64,000 nt of DNA. It comes from Parabacteroides goldsteinii. Its GTDB lineage: Bacteria; Bacteroidota; Bacteroidia; Bacteroidales; Tannerellaceae. Under the pieces are notes generated by a model that saw only the letters and a program-made list of their open reading frames with translations, was not told the origin of the DNA and ran no database searches. The DNA lies in NCBI RefSeq assembly GCF_015550595.1, contig NZ_JADNBB010000003.1, positions 20,074-84,073 of the forward strand. The letters run 5' to 3'. Shown here piece by piece: positions 48,434 to 57,970 of the stretch. The position numbers were made by a program, and so were the translations under genes. Positions within the stretch are counted from its first letter, which is position 1. Each line of letters starts with the position of its first letter.

Positions 48434-48487
48434 ACTGTCTTTACTCCTGATATTCCGCAGGCAAAAACACTCAGGAGCAGAAACAGT
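48434..48487. terminator. Hairpin between mscS and MBOAT genes
   Basis: Stem of ACTGT and CTCCTGA with matching arms, interrupted by a small internal loop. The genes on both sides converge. The T run is weak, so termination is only likely. Confidence 0.5.
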
Positions 48488-48527
48488 AGCGTGGTCGCTT
48501 TATAATTATAGAAATATTTAGTTTACA

Positions 48528-50057
48528 TCAGAACTGGAAATAGATAAACGGCTGCACACCGGCACTCTTGAATTGTACGACAACGAAAACCATGACAGCC
48601 AGAATAACCGCCTGCACCAACAGTGGAGACCGGGTTACCACACCCTGCAGAGCATTCTCTGCCGACTTAGGCATAAAGTGCAACACATAACCTATTATCA
48701 TCAATATAAAAACTCCCTTATAACCGGTTACAAACTGGGTAAACACTTCCGGATGGAAGTTCGTACAGATTTGCGTAAGCATCTCTTTTACCGTTTGCAG
48801 TGAGTCGGCGCGGAAGAATATCCAACCGAAACAAACCAGATGGAAAGTGATAAATATACCCAACACCCTGCGCCAGGGTTTCATCTCCGAACCTAATTGT
48901 TTGAAACTACCGAATCGCCCCATGATAAACTTATGGATAGCCAGTGCCACTCCATGTATAGCGCCCCAAATGATAAAACTCATAGAAGCTCCATGCCATA
49001 AACCACCCAGCAACATCGTAATCAACAGATTTATATACGTGCGAACCTTCCCTTTCCGGTTTCCTCCCAACGAGATATACAAATAATCCTTCAACCAGGA
49101 AGAAAGAGAAATATGCCAGCGCCGCCAAAACTCTGTAATAGTGGCCGATTGATAGGGCGAGTCAAAGTTCATATTGAAACGGAATCCCAGCAATAAAGCA
49201 ATACCGATCGCCATATCCGAATATCCGGAGAAATCGCAATAGATCTGCAATGCGTAGCCATAAACACCCAAGAGATTCTCTACTCCCGTATAGAGCAACG
49301 GGGCATCAAATACACGATCTACGAAATTCATGCTGATATAATCGGAAATCACCGTTTTCTTAAACAGACCGCACAATACCAAAAACAAACCTTCTCCAAA
49401 CTCTGAGCGTGTAACAATCGGATTCTTATAAATCTGTGGGATAAAATCGCGGGCACGAACGATCGGACCGGCCACCAACTGCGGAAAGAACGATACATAA
49501 AACACATAATCGATCCAACGGGTTAATGGTGTTATCTTTCCACGGTATACATCAATGACATAACTGATCGTTTGGAAAGTGAAAAAAGAAATACCGACAG
49601 GCAGGAAAATATCCATCGGCTGATAAGTGACGCTTTGCATGGAAGTATTCCCAAACTGATAACCGAACTCCCGTGTAACAGTCGCAATAATCTCCAACAG
49701 GAAGTTGAAGTATTTAAAATATCCCAACAAACCGAGATTTATACATAAACTAACTACTACCAACAACTTACGTTTCCACTGGGCTGAAGTATGGAATATC
49801 CCCTGTGCAATACAAAAGTCGGACGTGGCGGTAAACAACAACAGGAAGAACCAAAGCCCGCTACTCTTATAATAGAAATAAAGGGAGAACAGCGTTACAT
49901 ATATAATACGGGCCAACAAATGCTTCCTGAGTGACATGTAAATGATCAGGAAGCCTATAAATAAAAAGAAGAACAGCCCGCTGCTGAACAGTATCGGTGA
50001 AAGACGGTGATAGGTAAGTATCTCGCCCAGTTTTGAGAAATCCAGATTATCGAACAT
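48528..50057 (-). CDS. MBOAT family O-acyltransferase (AlgI-like)
   Basis: The 509-residue protein has about ten helices. The AlgI/DltB region FWRRWHISLSSWLKDYLYI contains the histidine motif, and GGLWHGAS carries the active-site His. Such proteins move acetyl groups across the membrane for O-acetylation of surface polysaccharides. The start overlaps the preceding SGNH gene by 11 nt, and two SGNH proteins upstream would do the final transfer. Confidence 0.92.
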   Translation of the reverse strand: MFDNLDFSKLGEILTYHRLSPILFSSGLFFFLFIGFLIIYMSLRKHLLARIIYVTLFSLYFYYKSSGLWFFLLLFTATSDFCIAQGIFHTSAQWKRKLLVVVSLCINLGLLGYFKYFNFLLEIIATVTREFGYQFGNTSMQSVTYQPMDIFLPVGISFFTFQTISYVIDVYRGKITPLTRWIDYVFYVSFFPQLVAGPIVRARDFIPQIYKNPIVTRSEFGEGLFLVLCGLFKKTVISDYISMNFVDRVFDAPLLYTGVENLLGVYGYALQIYCDFSGYSDMAIGIALLLGFRFNMNFDSPYQSATITEFWRRWHISLSSWLKDYLYISLGGNRKGKVRTYINLLITMLLGGLWHGASMSFIIWGAIHGVALAIHKFIMGRFGSFKQLGSEMKPWRRVLGIFITFHLVCFGWIFFRADSLQTVKEMLTQICTNFHPEVFTQFVTGYKGVFILMIIGYVLHFMPKSAENALQGVVTRSPLLVQAVILAVMVFVVVQFKSAGVQPFIYFQF

Positions 50058-51435
50058 CGTTGCCTGTAATATATCGGTTATATGTTTGCATCAGGGCGCG
50101 ATACAATAAAAGTCCCTGCTCCTGATAGCCTTCTTTAGTAAAATGAACACGGTCGCGCCCCATCAGTCCGGCCTTATGCCATTTGGAACTCGAAGTTTTT
50201 CCACCTGTGGCAGCAAATAAGTCCCAACAGGCAAGGCCTTCACGACGGGCTACTTCTATAATAGCTTTTGCCGCGCGTTCTGTATTTTCATTGCGCACAT
50301 AGGTACGTTTCTTGTTTACAGTCACCCGTTTATAGCATTCGGGCGGCGTAGTAAGCAGGATAGCCGTATGTGGCATCTGTTTTTTTACCAAAGAGATAAA
50401 GTCTTCGATCTGTCCGGCGAACTCATTACGGGTAAAACGTCTGCCGAAAGTCTCGTTCGTCCCCAGCGATATAATCAATAACGATGGGTTCAATAAAGCC
50501 AGCTGACGGACATAATTTTCGTCTGTATAATTAACAAACATGGCTCCGTTCACTCCTACCGAATGATATAATATACCCGGTTGGCCATTGGTCAGATTGA
50601 AGCCATAATAAACATTCTTAAAAGAAGAGGCAGGCAACAGATTATCCGTCCCTTGCTTCCGGCGGGTACTGTGCAACTGCAATGTATCAGCCAGGCACGA
50701 GATACGGAATGTATCGGCCACAACACCCGGTGCACACGAGGCCGTGCTTAGAGAAGTCCTGATCGAATCTTTCAATTTACCGGCAGGAAGCATCGGCATA
50801 GACTTTTCTCCCCGGTAAATAACAGCCTGGTTAAAAGAGTATCCGGCCCCATTGTTCGGAGCCATACTGATATCGAAGTTAATAGAAGGCGATACGGACT
50901 GGATACCGATTCCACCGGGCCCGATCGGAGCCTTCCTGTTATTCTGTATACAACGTCCGGCAACCCATTCTTTGGCAACAGATGAAATGAAATAATCGTC
51001 CGGTTCATTGGTCTTGCTCAATTTAAAAGGAGCCACCCAGCCACGTCCTGCATTACCGAACTGTTGCTGTAAAAGACGCATCATACGTCCGCTGTAATGA
51101 CCGGCCTGAATATGTGAATCGCCCAGCTGAACGATTGTGACGACTGTATCTTTTCCGGCACGTAATGAATCGAGCGCGGCAAAGAAGCCCATTAAAGGAG
51201 CATATTCATTTACGCTATCCGATGCAGGCAACAGGATAGAATCGACAGCAACACCTATCTTATAAGAGGCGGAAGGCAATGCAACAGTGTCCGGTAAGGC
51301 CAGTGTATCCTGCAAAACCATTCCTGTATCCCGAACAGACGAACGGGCTGGCGAAAGATTCGTCGCCCCTATGGTGATCGCAATCAGCACCATTAAAACC
51401 GACAGGTTAATTAACCACTTTGTCTGCTTCATCAT
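50047..51435 (-). CDS. SGNH hydrolase-type protein, probable O-acetylation partner
   Basis: The 462-residue protein has an N-terminal membrane helix or signal anchor (about 7-25), then a GDSL domain: GDSH (105-108, Ser107), ISLGTNE and DRVHF with the catalytic Asp-x-x-His. It is periplasmic. Overlap with its neighbours on both sides (11 and 29 nt) links it to the MBOAT acyltransferase, as for AlgJ/AlgX-like or PatB-like partners. Length is longer than simple GDSL esterases because of an inserted beta-rich part. Confidence 0.85.
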   Translation of the reverse strand: MMKQTKWLINLSVLMVLIAITIGATNLSPARSSVRDTGMVLQDTLALPDTVALPSASYKIGVAVDSILLPASDSVNEYAPLMGFFAALDSLRAGKDTVVTIVQLGDSHIQAGHYSGRMMRLLQQQFGNAGRGWVAPFKLSKTNEPDDYFISSVAKEWVAGRCIQNNRKAPIGPGGIGIQSVSPSINFDISMAPNNGAGYSFNQAVIYRGEKSMPMLPAGKLKDSIRTSLSTASCAPGVVADTFRISCLADTLQLHSTRRKQGTDNLLPASSFKNVYYGFNLTNGQPGILYHSVGVNGAMFVNYTDENYVRQLALLNPSLLIISLGTNETFGRRFTRNEFAGQIEDFISLVKKQMPHTAILLTTPPECYKRVTVNKKRTYVRNENTERAAKAIIEVARREGLACWDLFAATGGKTSSSKWHKAGLMGRDRVHFTKEGYQEQGLLLYRALMQTYNRYITGNDVR

Positions 51436-52855
51436 AAAATTCCTTTTCTAACAATAATGCTTTCATTAACGCCGTAGCTATTTCGCGTCCTCCACGAAAA
51501 CTGAGGTGCGTATAATCCTTGCTCGCCCAGTTATTTTCGACGAAGCGTACCATACTGTTTTCTCCACCCATTCCCCCAAACGTGTTCCAGAACGGGATAC
51601 CGGTCTTACGGGCAATCTGTCGCTGTGTATGAAGTAAAGCCAATACGGCAGGCATGGTTTCAAATGCGCCGTCCTCCTGATGACTGCGGTCGGAAACACC
51701 GAGCAGCAATATATCTGCTTCCGGGAAACAAACCTGAACACGCCGAACAGCCTCCGTCATACGGCTGTTGTACCATCCGTAATGCAGGACACTGTCGCTC
51801 ACTACATTCAAACCATATTGGAGAATGATCAGATCATACGGCCGCACCTTACTCAAGCTCCGGCAGCGGGCACTGTCCAGACGGGCAAGAATTATTCCGG
51901 AATTTCCCCGTAAAGAATAATTGTCTACCACAATACCCGAATTATCTTCCATCGCAACACCTAATGCCCGGAAACCATCCGTCTCTGTAAACGAGAACGA
52001 AGCTTCGGTAAATGTTCCTTTCTTTTCGTATTGGGTTATTTCAGTCGTTGCCGGCAACAGTTCGCTGATTGTATCCGGTTCACCGTTACAAAGCAGTTTC
52101 ATACGGGTTACCGTATTTTGTTCATACAGGAATTTCAGGGAAGAAACAGTCTGCAACTCCGGATAACGGTTTGTTGTCTTAACAGAAACCGAAGCTTTTT
52201 CTCCCTTCGGTTCAAACATCATACCCGAAAGCGTATAACCATGATCACGATCAGTCAGCATCGACCAGGTATGCCATCCTTCCGAGCGCTGTTCGACAGT
52301 CGGACGAAATTGCGAAGCGACTGATGCAATCGGTACAAAGCCGACTCCACGGCCACCAAACTCTTTCTGCAAAGCCGAACGCAGGTCTGCAACAACAATA
52401 TCCCCTTCGATAAACGAGTCGCCAAGAAAGGCAACGCGAACCGGACGTTTTAGTTCTTTACCCTTTTTGAGTGCGGCAAAGAAACGCTTCAACCCGATAT
52501 GGCCGACCGAATAATCTTCAATATGCGTACCGAGCGAATCGGCTCCCTGAACGGAATACATCACATTGTACAATGAATCGCGCAAAGCCAATGCCGCCGA
52601 ATCGATCCCCGTAGAACGGATAATCGAATCACGCAAAGCAACCGAGTCTATTTGCAACGTATCCGGCTGTTCAAGCTGCTTACGCAGTGAATCCATTGAT
52701 AGTGATTGCGTCTTTACCCGTAAATCCGAAAGTAAGTCAACCTTTTTTATTTTCTGTCCGAACAACTGGTCCGGCAGATAATATAGCCCCAGACAGATAC
52801 ATAGCGTGATTAATAGCAACGCCAGCAATCTGCCGAAATTATCATCTCTATTCAT
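51407..52855 (-). CDS. SGNH hydrolase-type protein, second copy
   Basis: The 482-residue protein has an N-terminal membrane helix (8-27), a helical linker, and a GDSL domain: FLGDSFIEGD (Ser147), QYGLN and DYTHLSF with the Asp-His pair. It overlaps the next gene by 29 nt. Together with that gene and the MBOAT protein it probably forms one acetylation complex. It starts 41 nt after sucD. Confidence 0.85.
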   Translation of the reverse strand: MNRDDNFGRLLALLLITLCICLGLYYLPDQLFGQKIKKVDLLSDLRVKTQSLSMDSLRKQLEQPDTLQIDSVALRDSIIRSTGIDSAALALRDSLYNVMYSVQGADSLGTHIEDYSVGHIGLKRFFAALKKGKELKRPVRVAFLGDSFIEGDIVVADLRSALQKEFGGRGVGFVPIASVASQFRPTVEQRSEGWHTWSMLTDRDHGYTLSGMMFEPKGEKASVSVKTTNRYPELQTVSSLKFLYEQNTVTRMKLLCNGEPDTISELLPATTEITQYEKKGTFTEASFSFTETDGFRALGVAMEDNSGIVVDNYSLRGNSGIILARLDSARCRSLSKVRPYDLIILQYGLNVVSDSVLHYGWYNSRMTEAVRRVQVCFPEADILLLGVSDRSHQEDGAFETMPAVLALLHTQRQIARKTGIPFWNTFGGMGGENSMVRFVENNWASKDYTHLSFRGGREIATALMKALLLEKEFYDEADKVVN

Positions 52856-52896
52856 TTACTCATTCTTACGAAGGTGCAAAGATAGGGATAAAGTTG

Positions 52897-53760
52897 CTAT
52901 TTATTACTTAAAAGCTCCGGTATTTCAGATGGTTCGCTGGCAACTCGTATGCCTGCCTCTTCCATCGCCCGTATTTTTTCAACGGCTGTACCGGTTCCTC
53001 CGGAGATAATTGCCCCGGCATGTCCCATTTGTTTACCCGGCGGGGCAGATTGTCCGGCAATGAATCCAACGACAGGCTTGGTCACATGCTTGCGTATATA
53101 TTCTGCCGCCAGCTCTTCCGCATTACCACCGATCTCGCCGATCATCACGATTGAATGCGTATCAGGATCATTTTCAAACATTTCCAGTAATTCACGGAAG
53201 TAAAGTCCCACAACAGGATCACCCCCCATTCCTACGGCTGTAGATTGTCCCATTCCATTGGCTGTAAGATGATAAACGACTTCATAAGTGAGTGTTCCGC
53301 TTCTGCTTAACACACCTGTATGTCCTTTCATAAACACTTTTCCGGGAAGAATGCCGACAAGGCTCTCTCCCGGCGAGATCAGACCGGGACAATTCGGTCC
53401 GATCAGTTTCGCTCCTTTCATCTGTACAAAACAATAGGCTCTGATCACATCTATCGTAGGTATTCCTTCTGTGATACAAATAATTAATCCTATACCCGCA
53501 TCGGCGGCCTCCATGATCGCATCGGCAGCAAAACGGGCGGGAACAAATATGATAGATGTGTTCGCCTGTGTTTGCTGAACGGCATCATACATCGTATTGA
53601 ATACCGGAATATGTTCTATCTCGGTTCCACCTTTACCCGGTGAAGTACCTCCTACCACATTCGTTCCGTATTCTTTCATTTTCAGCGCATGGAAAAGGCC
53701 GTCGCGTCCGGTAATACCCTGCACGATCAAGCGGGTTGATTTATTAATAAGTATGCTCAT
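52897..53760 (-). CDS. sucD: Succinate-CoA ligase, alpha subunit
   Basis: The 287-residue subunit has the CoA-binding fold ([19 protein letters not shown]), the GPNCPG motif and the active-site phosphohistidine in [13 protein letters not shown]. It makes ATP or GTP from succinyl-CoA, or runs in reverse. It lies 15 nt after sucC. Confidence 0.96.
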   Translation of the reverse strand: MSILINKSTRLIVQGITGRDGLFHALKMKEYGTNVVGGTSPGKGGTEIEHIPVFNTMYDAVQQTQANTSIIFVPARFAADAIMEAADAGIGLIICITEGIPTIDVIRAYCFVQMKGAKLIGPNCPGLISPGESLVGILPGKVFMKGHTGVLSRSGTLTYEVVYHLTANGMGQSTAVGMGGDPVVGLYFRELLEMFENDPDTHSIVMIGEIGGNAEELAAEYIRKHVTKPVVGFIAGQSAPPGKQMGHAGAIISGGTGTAVEKIRAMEEAGIRVASEPSEIPELLSNK

Positions 53761-53775
53761 GATGATTATCCTTTC

Positions 53776-54915
53776 TTACTGGTTTTTTGATAATTCTACG
53801 GCCATCCGGGTTGCTTCACCCATTGTTTCAGCCACTTTAAAACGCGTATTGCGCAACAGGTCGCGCCCTTCCTTTTCGTTAGTTCCGGTCAGGCGGACAA
53901 TAACGGGAATATCATTCTCTATCTGTTCGAAAGCTTTCAGTAAACCGTAAGCAACATCATCGCAACGCGTTATTCCCCCGAATATATTGATTAATACCAC
54001 TTTTACATTGGGATCTTTCAACAACAACTTCATGGCCTCAATCACTTTTTCCGGATTAGAACTTCCTCCGATATCAAGGAAATTGGCCGGATCGCCACCA
54101 TAAAGCTTAATCATATCCATTGTCGCCATTGCCAAACCGGCACCGTTCACCATACAGCCGATCTCACCGCCCATATACACATAACTGAAACCACTTTCTT
54201 TTGCCCTGACTTCTATCTTTTCTTCCTCCGTTGGTTCGAAAAGAGACAATACGCCAGGTTGGCGATACAACGCATTATCATCGAAAGTCATCTTGGCATC
54301 GATGGCGATCAAGACTCCTTCACGGGTCATTACCAGCGGGTTTATCTCCAGCAGGGAAGCATCTTTCTCAATAAACAAACGATACATATTTTGTATGATA
54401 CCTGCTAATTGATTCACCTGCGACAACTTATCGAACAAAGTAAAAGCATAACGCCGGGCCAGATAATCCGGAATTCCGATCATCGGATCGATCCGGAAAT
54501 GAAAGATCTTTTCAGGGGCGCGATGAGCGACATCTTCTATATCCATGCCACCTTCGGCACTCATCATCAGGACGACCGAGCGGGAATTACGGTCGATCAC
54601 AAAACTGATATAATATTCCAGATGGATATTCACGGCTTCACTGACAATCACCCGGGTAACGGGATAATCTTTGATCGTCATACCTAGAATGTTTTCTGCA
54701 TACTGAAGGGCTTCTTCTGCATTACCTGCCAGTTTCACACCGCCGGCTTTGCCCCTGCCTCCGGTCAGTACTTGTGCCTTGATGGCAACCTTTTCTTCTC
54801 CCAACTGGCTAAAAGCAGCCACGGCTTCATCCGGTGTACTACATAAAATATGCCGTTCGACCGGTATTCCATAATCAGAAAAGAGTTTTTTCGCCTGATA
54901 TTCGTGTATCTTCAT
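53776..54915 (-). CDS. sucC: Succinate-CoA ligase, beta subunit
   Basis: The 379-residue ATP-grasp subunit has MKIHEYQAKKLFSDYGIPV, KAQVLTGGRGKAGGV, EINPLVMT and NIFGGITRCDDVA. It provides the nucleotide-binding half of the ligase. In Bacteroidales this enzyme serves the reductive TCA branch and propionate formation. Confidence 0.96.
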   Translation of the reverse strand: MKIHEYQAKKLFSDYGIPVERHILCSTPDEAVAAFSQLGEEKVAIKAQVLTGGRGKAGGVKLAGNAEEALQYAENILGMTIKDYPVTRVIVSEAVNIHLEYYISFVIDRNSRSVVLMMSAEGGMDIEDVAHRAPEKIFHFRIDPMIGIPDYLARRYAFTLFDKLSQVNQLAGIIQNMYRLFIEKDASLLEINPLVMTREGVLIAIDAKMTFDDNALYRQPGVLSLFEPTEEEKIEVRAKESGFSYVYMGGEIGCMVNGAGLAMATMDMIKLYGGDPANFLDIGGSSNPEKVIEAMKLLLKDPNVKVVLINIFGGITRCDDVAYGLLKAFEQIENDIPVIVRLTGTNEKEGRDLLRNTRFKVAETMGEATRMAVELSKNQ

Positions 54916-55003
54916 CGAATAATAAATTTAGTGGTTCCTACTTTTATAATAAACAATCCGGCTGTCCGTTAGTTTAAGTAACAAAAAAACTTGATACAAA
55001 TAT

Positions 55004-55564
55004 ATGAAAAACTTGAATGATAGAAAATGGAAAGTGCTTGAAAGCACCTATCTTCACCGTAAGCCTTGGTTGACAGTTCGTAGCGAGCATGTAGAACTTC
55101 CCAACGGCAACCAGATACCGGAATATTATGTTTTTGAATACCCGGACTGGATCAATGTCATAGCAATTACCAAAGAGCATAAATTTGTCTTCGTGCGGCA
55201 GTATCGTCATGGATTAGGCGAAACCTCTTTCGAATTATGCGCGGGAGTCTGTGAAAAAGAAGACCCTTCCCCACTCGTTTCCGCCCAACGTGAGCTATTG
55301 GAAGAAACAGGTTTTGGCAACGGAGAATGGACTGAATATATGACAGTTTCCGCCAATCCGGGAACACATACCAATCTGACTCACTGCTTTCTGGCTACCG
55401 ATGTCGAACAAGTCACCACCCAGCACCTGGAGGATACGGAAGACCTGACCGTCCATATCCTTACGCTCGACGAAGTAAAGGAGCTACTGGAAACAGATCA
55501 GATCAAACAGGCCATACACGCTGCCCCGCTTTGGAAATACTTTGCGGAGAACCGTTTGATATAA
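55004..55564 (+). CDS. Nudix hydrolase (ADP-ribose pyrophosphatase type)
   Basis: The 186-residue protein has the Nudix box AQRELLEETGFG at about residue 90, preceded by LCAGVCEKEDPS in place of the canonical GxxxxE spacing, and FVFVRQYRHGLGETSFELCAG typical of NudF-like sugar nucleotide hydrolases. The substrate is not fixed by sequence. It is divergent from sucC. Confidence 0.85.
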   Translation: MKNLNDRKWKVLESTYLHRKPWLTVRSEHVELPNGNQIPEYYVFEYPDWINVIAITKEHKFVFVRQYRHGLGETSFELCAGVCEKEDPSPLVSAQRELLEETGFGNGEWTEYMTVSANPGTHTNLTHCFLATDVEQVTTQHLEDTEDLTVHILTLDEVKELLETDQIKQAIHAAPLWKYFAENRLI

Positions 55565-55614
55565 TCGAAAAGGGGCTACTTCCCTGTTATAATCACGATT
55601 TTATTAGGATAATT

Positions 55615-55659
55615 CATCCTCTTTTCATATATTTGTTAGGGAAGAATATGAGGAGGATG
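55615..55659. repeat. Inverted repeat around a promoter box
   Basis: CATCCTC-N4-CATAT and ATATG-N2-GAGGATG flank TATATTTG (55628-55635), the -7 box for the next gene. It could be a leader hairpin or an operator. Confidence 0.5.
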
Positions 55660-55663
55660 AGTT

Positions 55664-56488
55664 ATGAGTAACATTTCAGACTATATCGAACAATTTGTCC
55701 TGGATAAACTGAAAGAGTTTAACGAAGGAAGAAATGCTGACAAAGGCGTGTACTATATTCTTTTGCCTAATGAAAAGACCGCTTATTATACGCTTTGGTT
55801 CTATAATCCGGGTGCTGAATATCATCCGAATGTTTTCCTTTCTACATTGGAGGTCAATGCGATCAACTCAGTAGAAAAAGCGATGAAGGCCGTAGCCAAC
55901 TCCTTCGCCAGGCTGAACATTACTCCCCGTATCGACTCCATATCCCACAATGCCGACGACGTTATCACTTTCGGCAAATATCGCGGATACCGTTTATATC
56001 AGATCGTAACGATCGACCCTAAGTATGTGGCATGGATTGCCAATAAATATGACGCGCGTGTACAAAGCGAAAGACGTTTTAAGGAACTGGCGGCAACCTA
56101 TGCATGGGTTCATCAGGATCTATATACTTCCCGTATGCACAAAGTACCCGTTAGTCGATTTGTCGGAGTAATAGACGAAAAACTTAGTGAGCTGCATCTT
56201 TCCATCCTGCGGGTCAAAGTGGAAGATAATCCATATAAGACCCGTACTATCCGGGGAACCCCCCATTTTTACGTCGACCAGAAAATCGTTGCTTCGGACG
56301 AAGCAGGCAACCTGTTTTTCTTCACCATTCGTGCAACCGACCGCAGCTTGGAAAGCGGTAAGTTAAGTAATACCGACCATGCTTATCAGGCCGGAGAGAA
56401 AATGCATATCCGCTCGGCTAAGGTGATCAAACATTATACCTCCTGGAATATACGGTATACAAAATTAGGGTATATAAAACTGCACTGA
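55664..56488 (+). CDS. Protein with ExoX-C/DUF3820-like motif, unknown
   Basis: A 274-residue protein. Residues about 108-140 (ITFGKYRGYRLYQIVTIDPKYVAWIANKY) match the small motif found at the C-terminus of exodeoxyribonuclease X and in DUF3820 proteins, which binds DNA or partners. No exonuclease domain is seen. The first 100 residues (with YYILLPNEKTAYYTLWFYNPG) and the basic last 80 are unrecognised. Single gene with a promoter box. Confidence 0.6.
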   Translation: MSNISDYIEQFVLDKLKEFNEGRNADKGVYYILLPNEKTAYYTLWFYNPGAEYHPNVFLSTLEVNAINSVEKAMKAVANSFARLNITPRIDSISHNADDVITFGKYRGYRLYQIVTIDPKYVAWIANKYDARVQSERRFKELAATYAWVHQDLYTSRMHKVPVSRFVGVIDEKLSELHLSILRVKVEDNPYKTRTIRGTPHFYVDQKIVASDEAGNLFFFTIRATDRSLESGKLSNTDHAYQAGEKMHIRSAKVIKHYTSWNIRYTKLGYIKLH

Positions 56489-56563
56489 CGTTAAAGAAGG
56501 CCTGTTACATAATTTATTTCAAAGAAATATTTAGTTATCTCCTTTTAGTTACAAGGAATTCAT

Positions 56564-56571
56564 TACATTTG
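56564..56571 (+). promoter_or_regulatory. -7 box of the toxin-antitoxin pair
   Basis: TACATTTG matches TAnnTTTG, 28 nt before the antitoxin ATG. Confidence 0.6.
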
Positions 56572-56599
56572 CAGTATAACTTAAAAAGAATAACCAACC

Positions 56600-56821
56600 A
56601 TGACAAAAAAAGAATATCCATTACCGGAAGAAACTTCACAAAGCGTAAATGAGCCTCAGGCTGCATACGGATTCAATACAGAGATCCAACGTCCACCCTG
56701 TCAATATACTATTGAAGAACTGAATAAACGACTGGATCAGGCTGAAGAAGAAGCTCGTCAAGGTTTAGGATTGACTACAGAGGAACTCCGTAAAAAATAT
56801 AATCGATGGAATATATCGTAA
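56600..56821 (+). CDS. Antitoxin of a RelE/ParE-type module
   Basis: A 73-residue acidic protein. The C-terminal helix region ELNKRLDQAEEEARQGLGLTTEELRKKY resembles toxin-binding helices of RelB/ParD-type antitoxins. No DNA-binding domain is recognised in the N-terminal 35 residues, which are proline-rich. It overlaps the toxin start by 16 nt. Called mainly from its partner. Confidence 0.7.
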   Translation: MTKKEYPLPEETSQSVNEPQAAYGFNTEIQRPPCQYTIEELNKRLDQAEEEARQGLGLTTEELRKKYNRWNIS

Positions 56822-57120
56822 AATGGATGCCCATTGCACAACTCGATCTGGAGGATATCTACCAATTCTATCTATCCAAAAGCGAGCAAGTGGCCAATGA
56901 TATATGGAATCGTCTATTAGAGTCCTCCAATCCTCTTAAGATATTTGCATATGCAGGACCGGTAGAACCTTTTTTAGCCAATAGAGAAAAAGAATATCAT
57001 TCGCTGGTCGTTGAGAAACACTTCAAACTTATATATTATATAGAAGGAAACAATGTATGTATCACAGCGGTTTGGGATATACGAAGGGATCCTGAATATC
57101 TAAAATATTCCATCAAGTAA
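56806..57120 (+). CDS. RelE/ParE family toxin
   Basis: The 104-residue protein has the RelE/ParE fold: VKWMPIAQLDLEDIYQFYL start, then the strands YHSLVVEKHFKLIYYIEGNNVCITAVWDIRRDPEYL, which is the conserved C-terminal sheet with Trp-Asp-x-Arg-Arg. It could act as mRNase or gyrase inhibitor; sequence does not decide. It overlaps the convergent M15 gene by 8 bp. Confidence 0.85.
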   Translation: MEYIVKWMPIAQLDLEDIYQFYLSKSEQVANDIWNRLLESSNPLKIFAYAGPVEPFLANREKEYHSLVVEKHFKLIYYIEGNNVCITAVWDIRRDPEYLKYSIK

Positions 57121-57970
57121 GTTCTACTCTTTTCTTTCTAATATAGATCATCCCTCCTATAAAGAAGCAAAGCCCAGCTACGGTTAAGATCAGAATACGG
57201 TAGTTACTGGTGTGACGTACTTCCTGTTTTTGTATTTCTTCCACTGTTCTCGCGGTATAGGATTGTTGCGTAGCAGAGACAGAGGTCAGGCTGTCGATAC
57301 TGCTGCTAACCTGTTGCAGGCGGGCTACGGTAAGGCTTTGCAGGGGTTGCCTGCCCGAACTGTCTGGTGGAAGGAAAATGACCTGCTTTAGTTCCCACGA
57401 TAAGGAGTCGTTCAGGATAGAGCGACTTTGTAATAACAAGCTGTCGTTGCGGTCTATTCTGACCGACTCGTTCCGATTTGCATTTTCCTGCCGGCGCACA
57501 GTTTTTTTCATACCACAGCTAAAGAATAAACAGGCAATACAGAGCATATAAACAAGTACTTGCATCCGGTTCTTTCCGAATTGCTTCAACGAAAGATGCA
57601 GGAAACGGCGGCGTTTGTATAAGATAGCCTGGTCGAAAGGTAAGCCCGATCGCATCAACAGTTCCAGCAACTTCTCCGGGCCTTCGGGAGTATAACAATC
57701 GGCTGCCTCCCCCTTCACATGCTGGCTCGTAGCCACACCGCCCACCAGACGGTTCACCTCTTTATTCCGGTAACCGCTCAGAATGGCGATCGGCTTCTTA
57801 TACAATTGCCGCAACGGTTCCAGCAAACAACCGACCAGATGCTGCAACGATGCTCTTACCTGAGCAGGCGGTTCATTGGCTATCGCATTCTCTACTGCGG
57901 TACGGCTATACGTAAGCTCTTCCAATGTGAAATGTTCACTTAACCCGGTCTTTTTACTTCTACTTTCCAT
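57113..57970 (-). CDS. M15 peptidase (endolysin-like) fused to spanin-like lipoprotein
   Basis: From ATG 57970 (ATG 57976 is also possible) the chain has 285 residues. Residues 10-132 are a Peptidase_M15_3 domain with SQHVKGEAAD (His84, Asp91) and FLHLSL (His125), the metal ligands of phage-type D,L-peptidases. Residues 136-152 (MQVLVYMLCIACLFFSC) look like a lipoprotein signal with its own Met, then comes a polar region with coiled-coil character and a C-terminal helix (258-276) followed by RKKR. That C-terminal half has the layout of a unimolecular spanin. An internal start at 57565 would give the spanin-like lipoprotein on its own. The preceding holin-like gene overlaps its start. Confidence 0.72.
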   Translation of the reverse strand: MESRSKKTGLSEHFTLEELTYSRTAVENAIANEPPAQVRASLQHLVGCLLEPLRQLYKKPIAILSGYRNKEVNRLVGGVATSQHVKGEAADCYTPEGPEKLLELLMRSGLPFDQAILYKRRRFLHLSLKQFGKNRMQVLVYMLCIACLFFSCGMKKTVRRQENANRNESVRIDRNDSLLLQSRSILNDSLSWELKQVIFLPPDSSGRQPLQSLTVARLQQVSSSIDSLTSVSATQQSYTARTVEEIQKQEVRHTSNYRILILTVAGLCFFIGGMIYIRKKRVELT

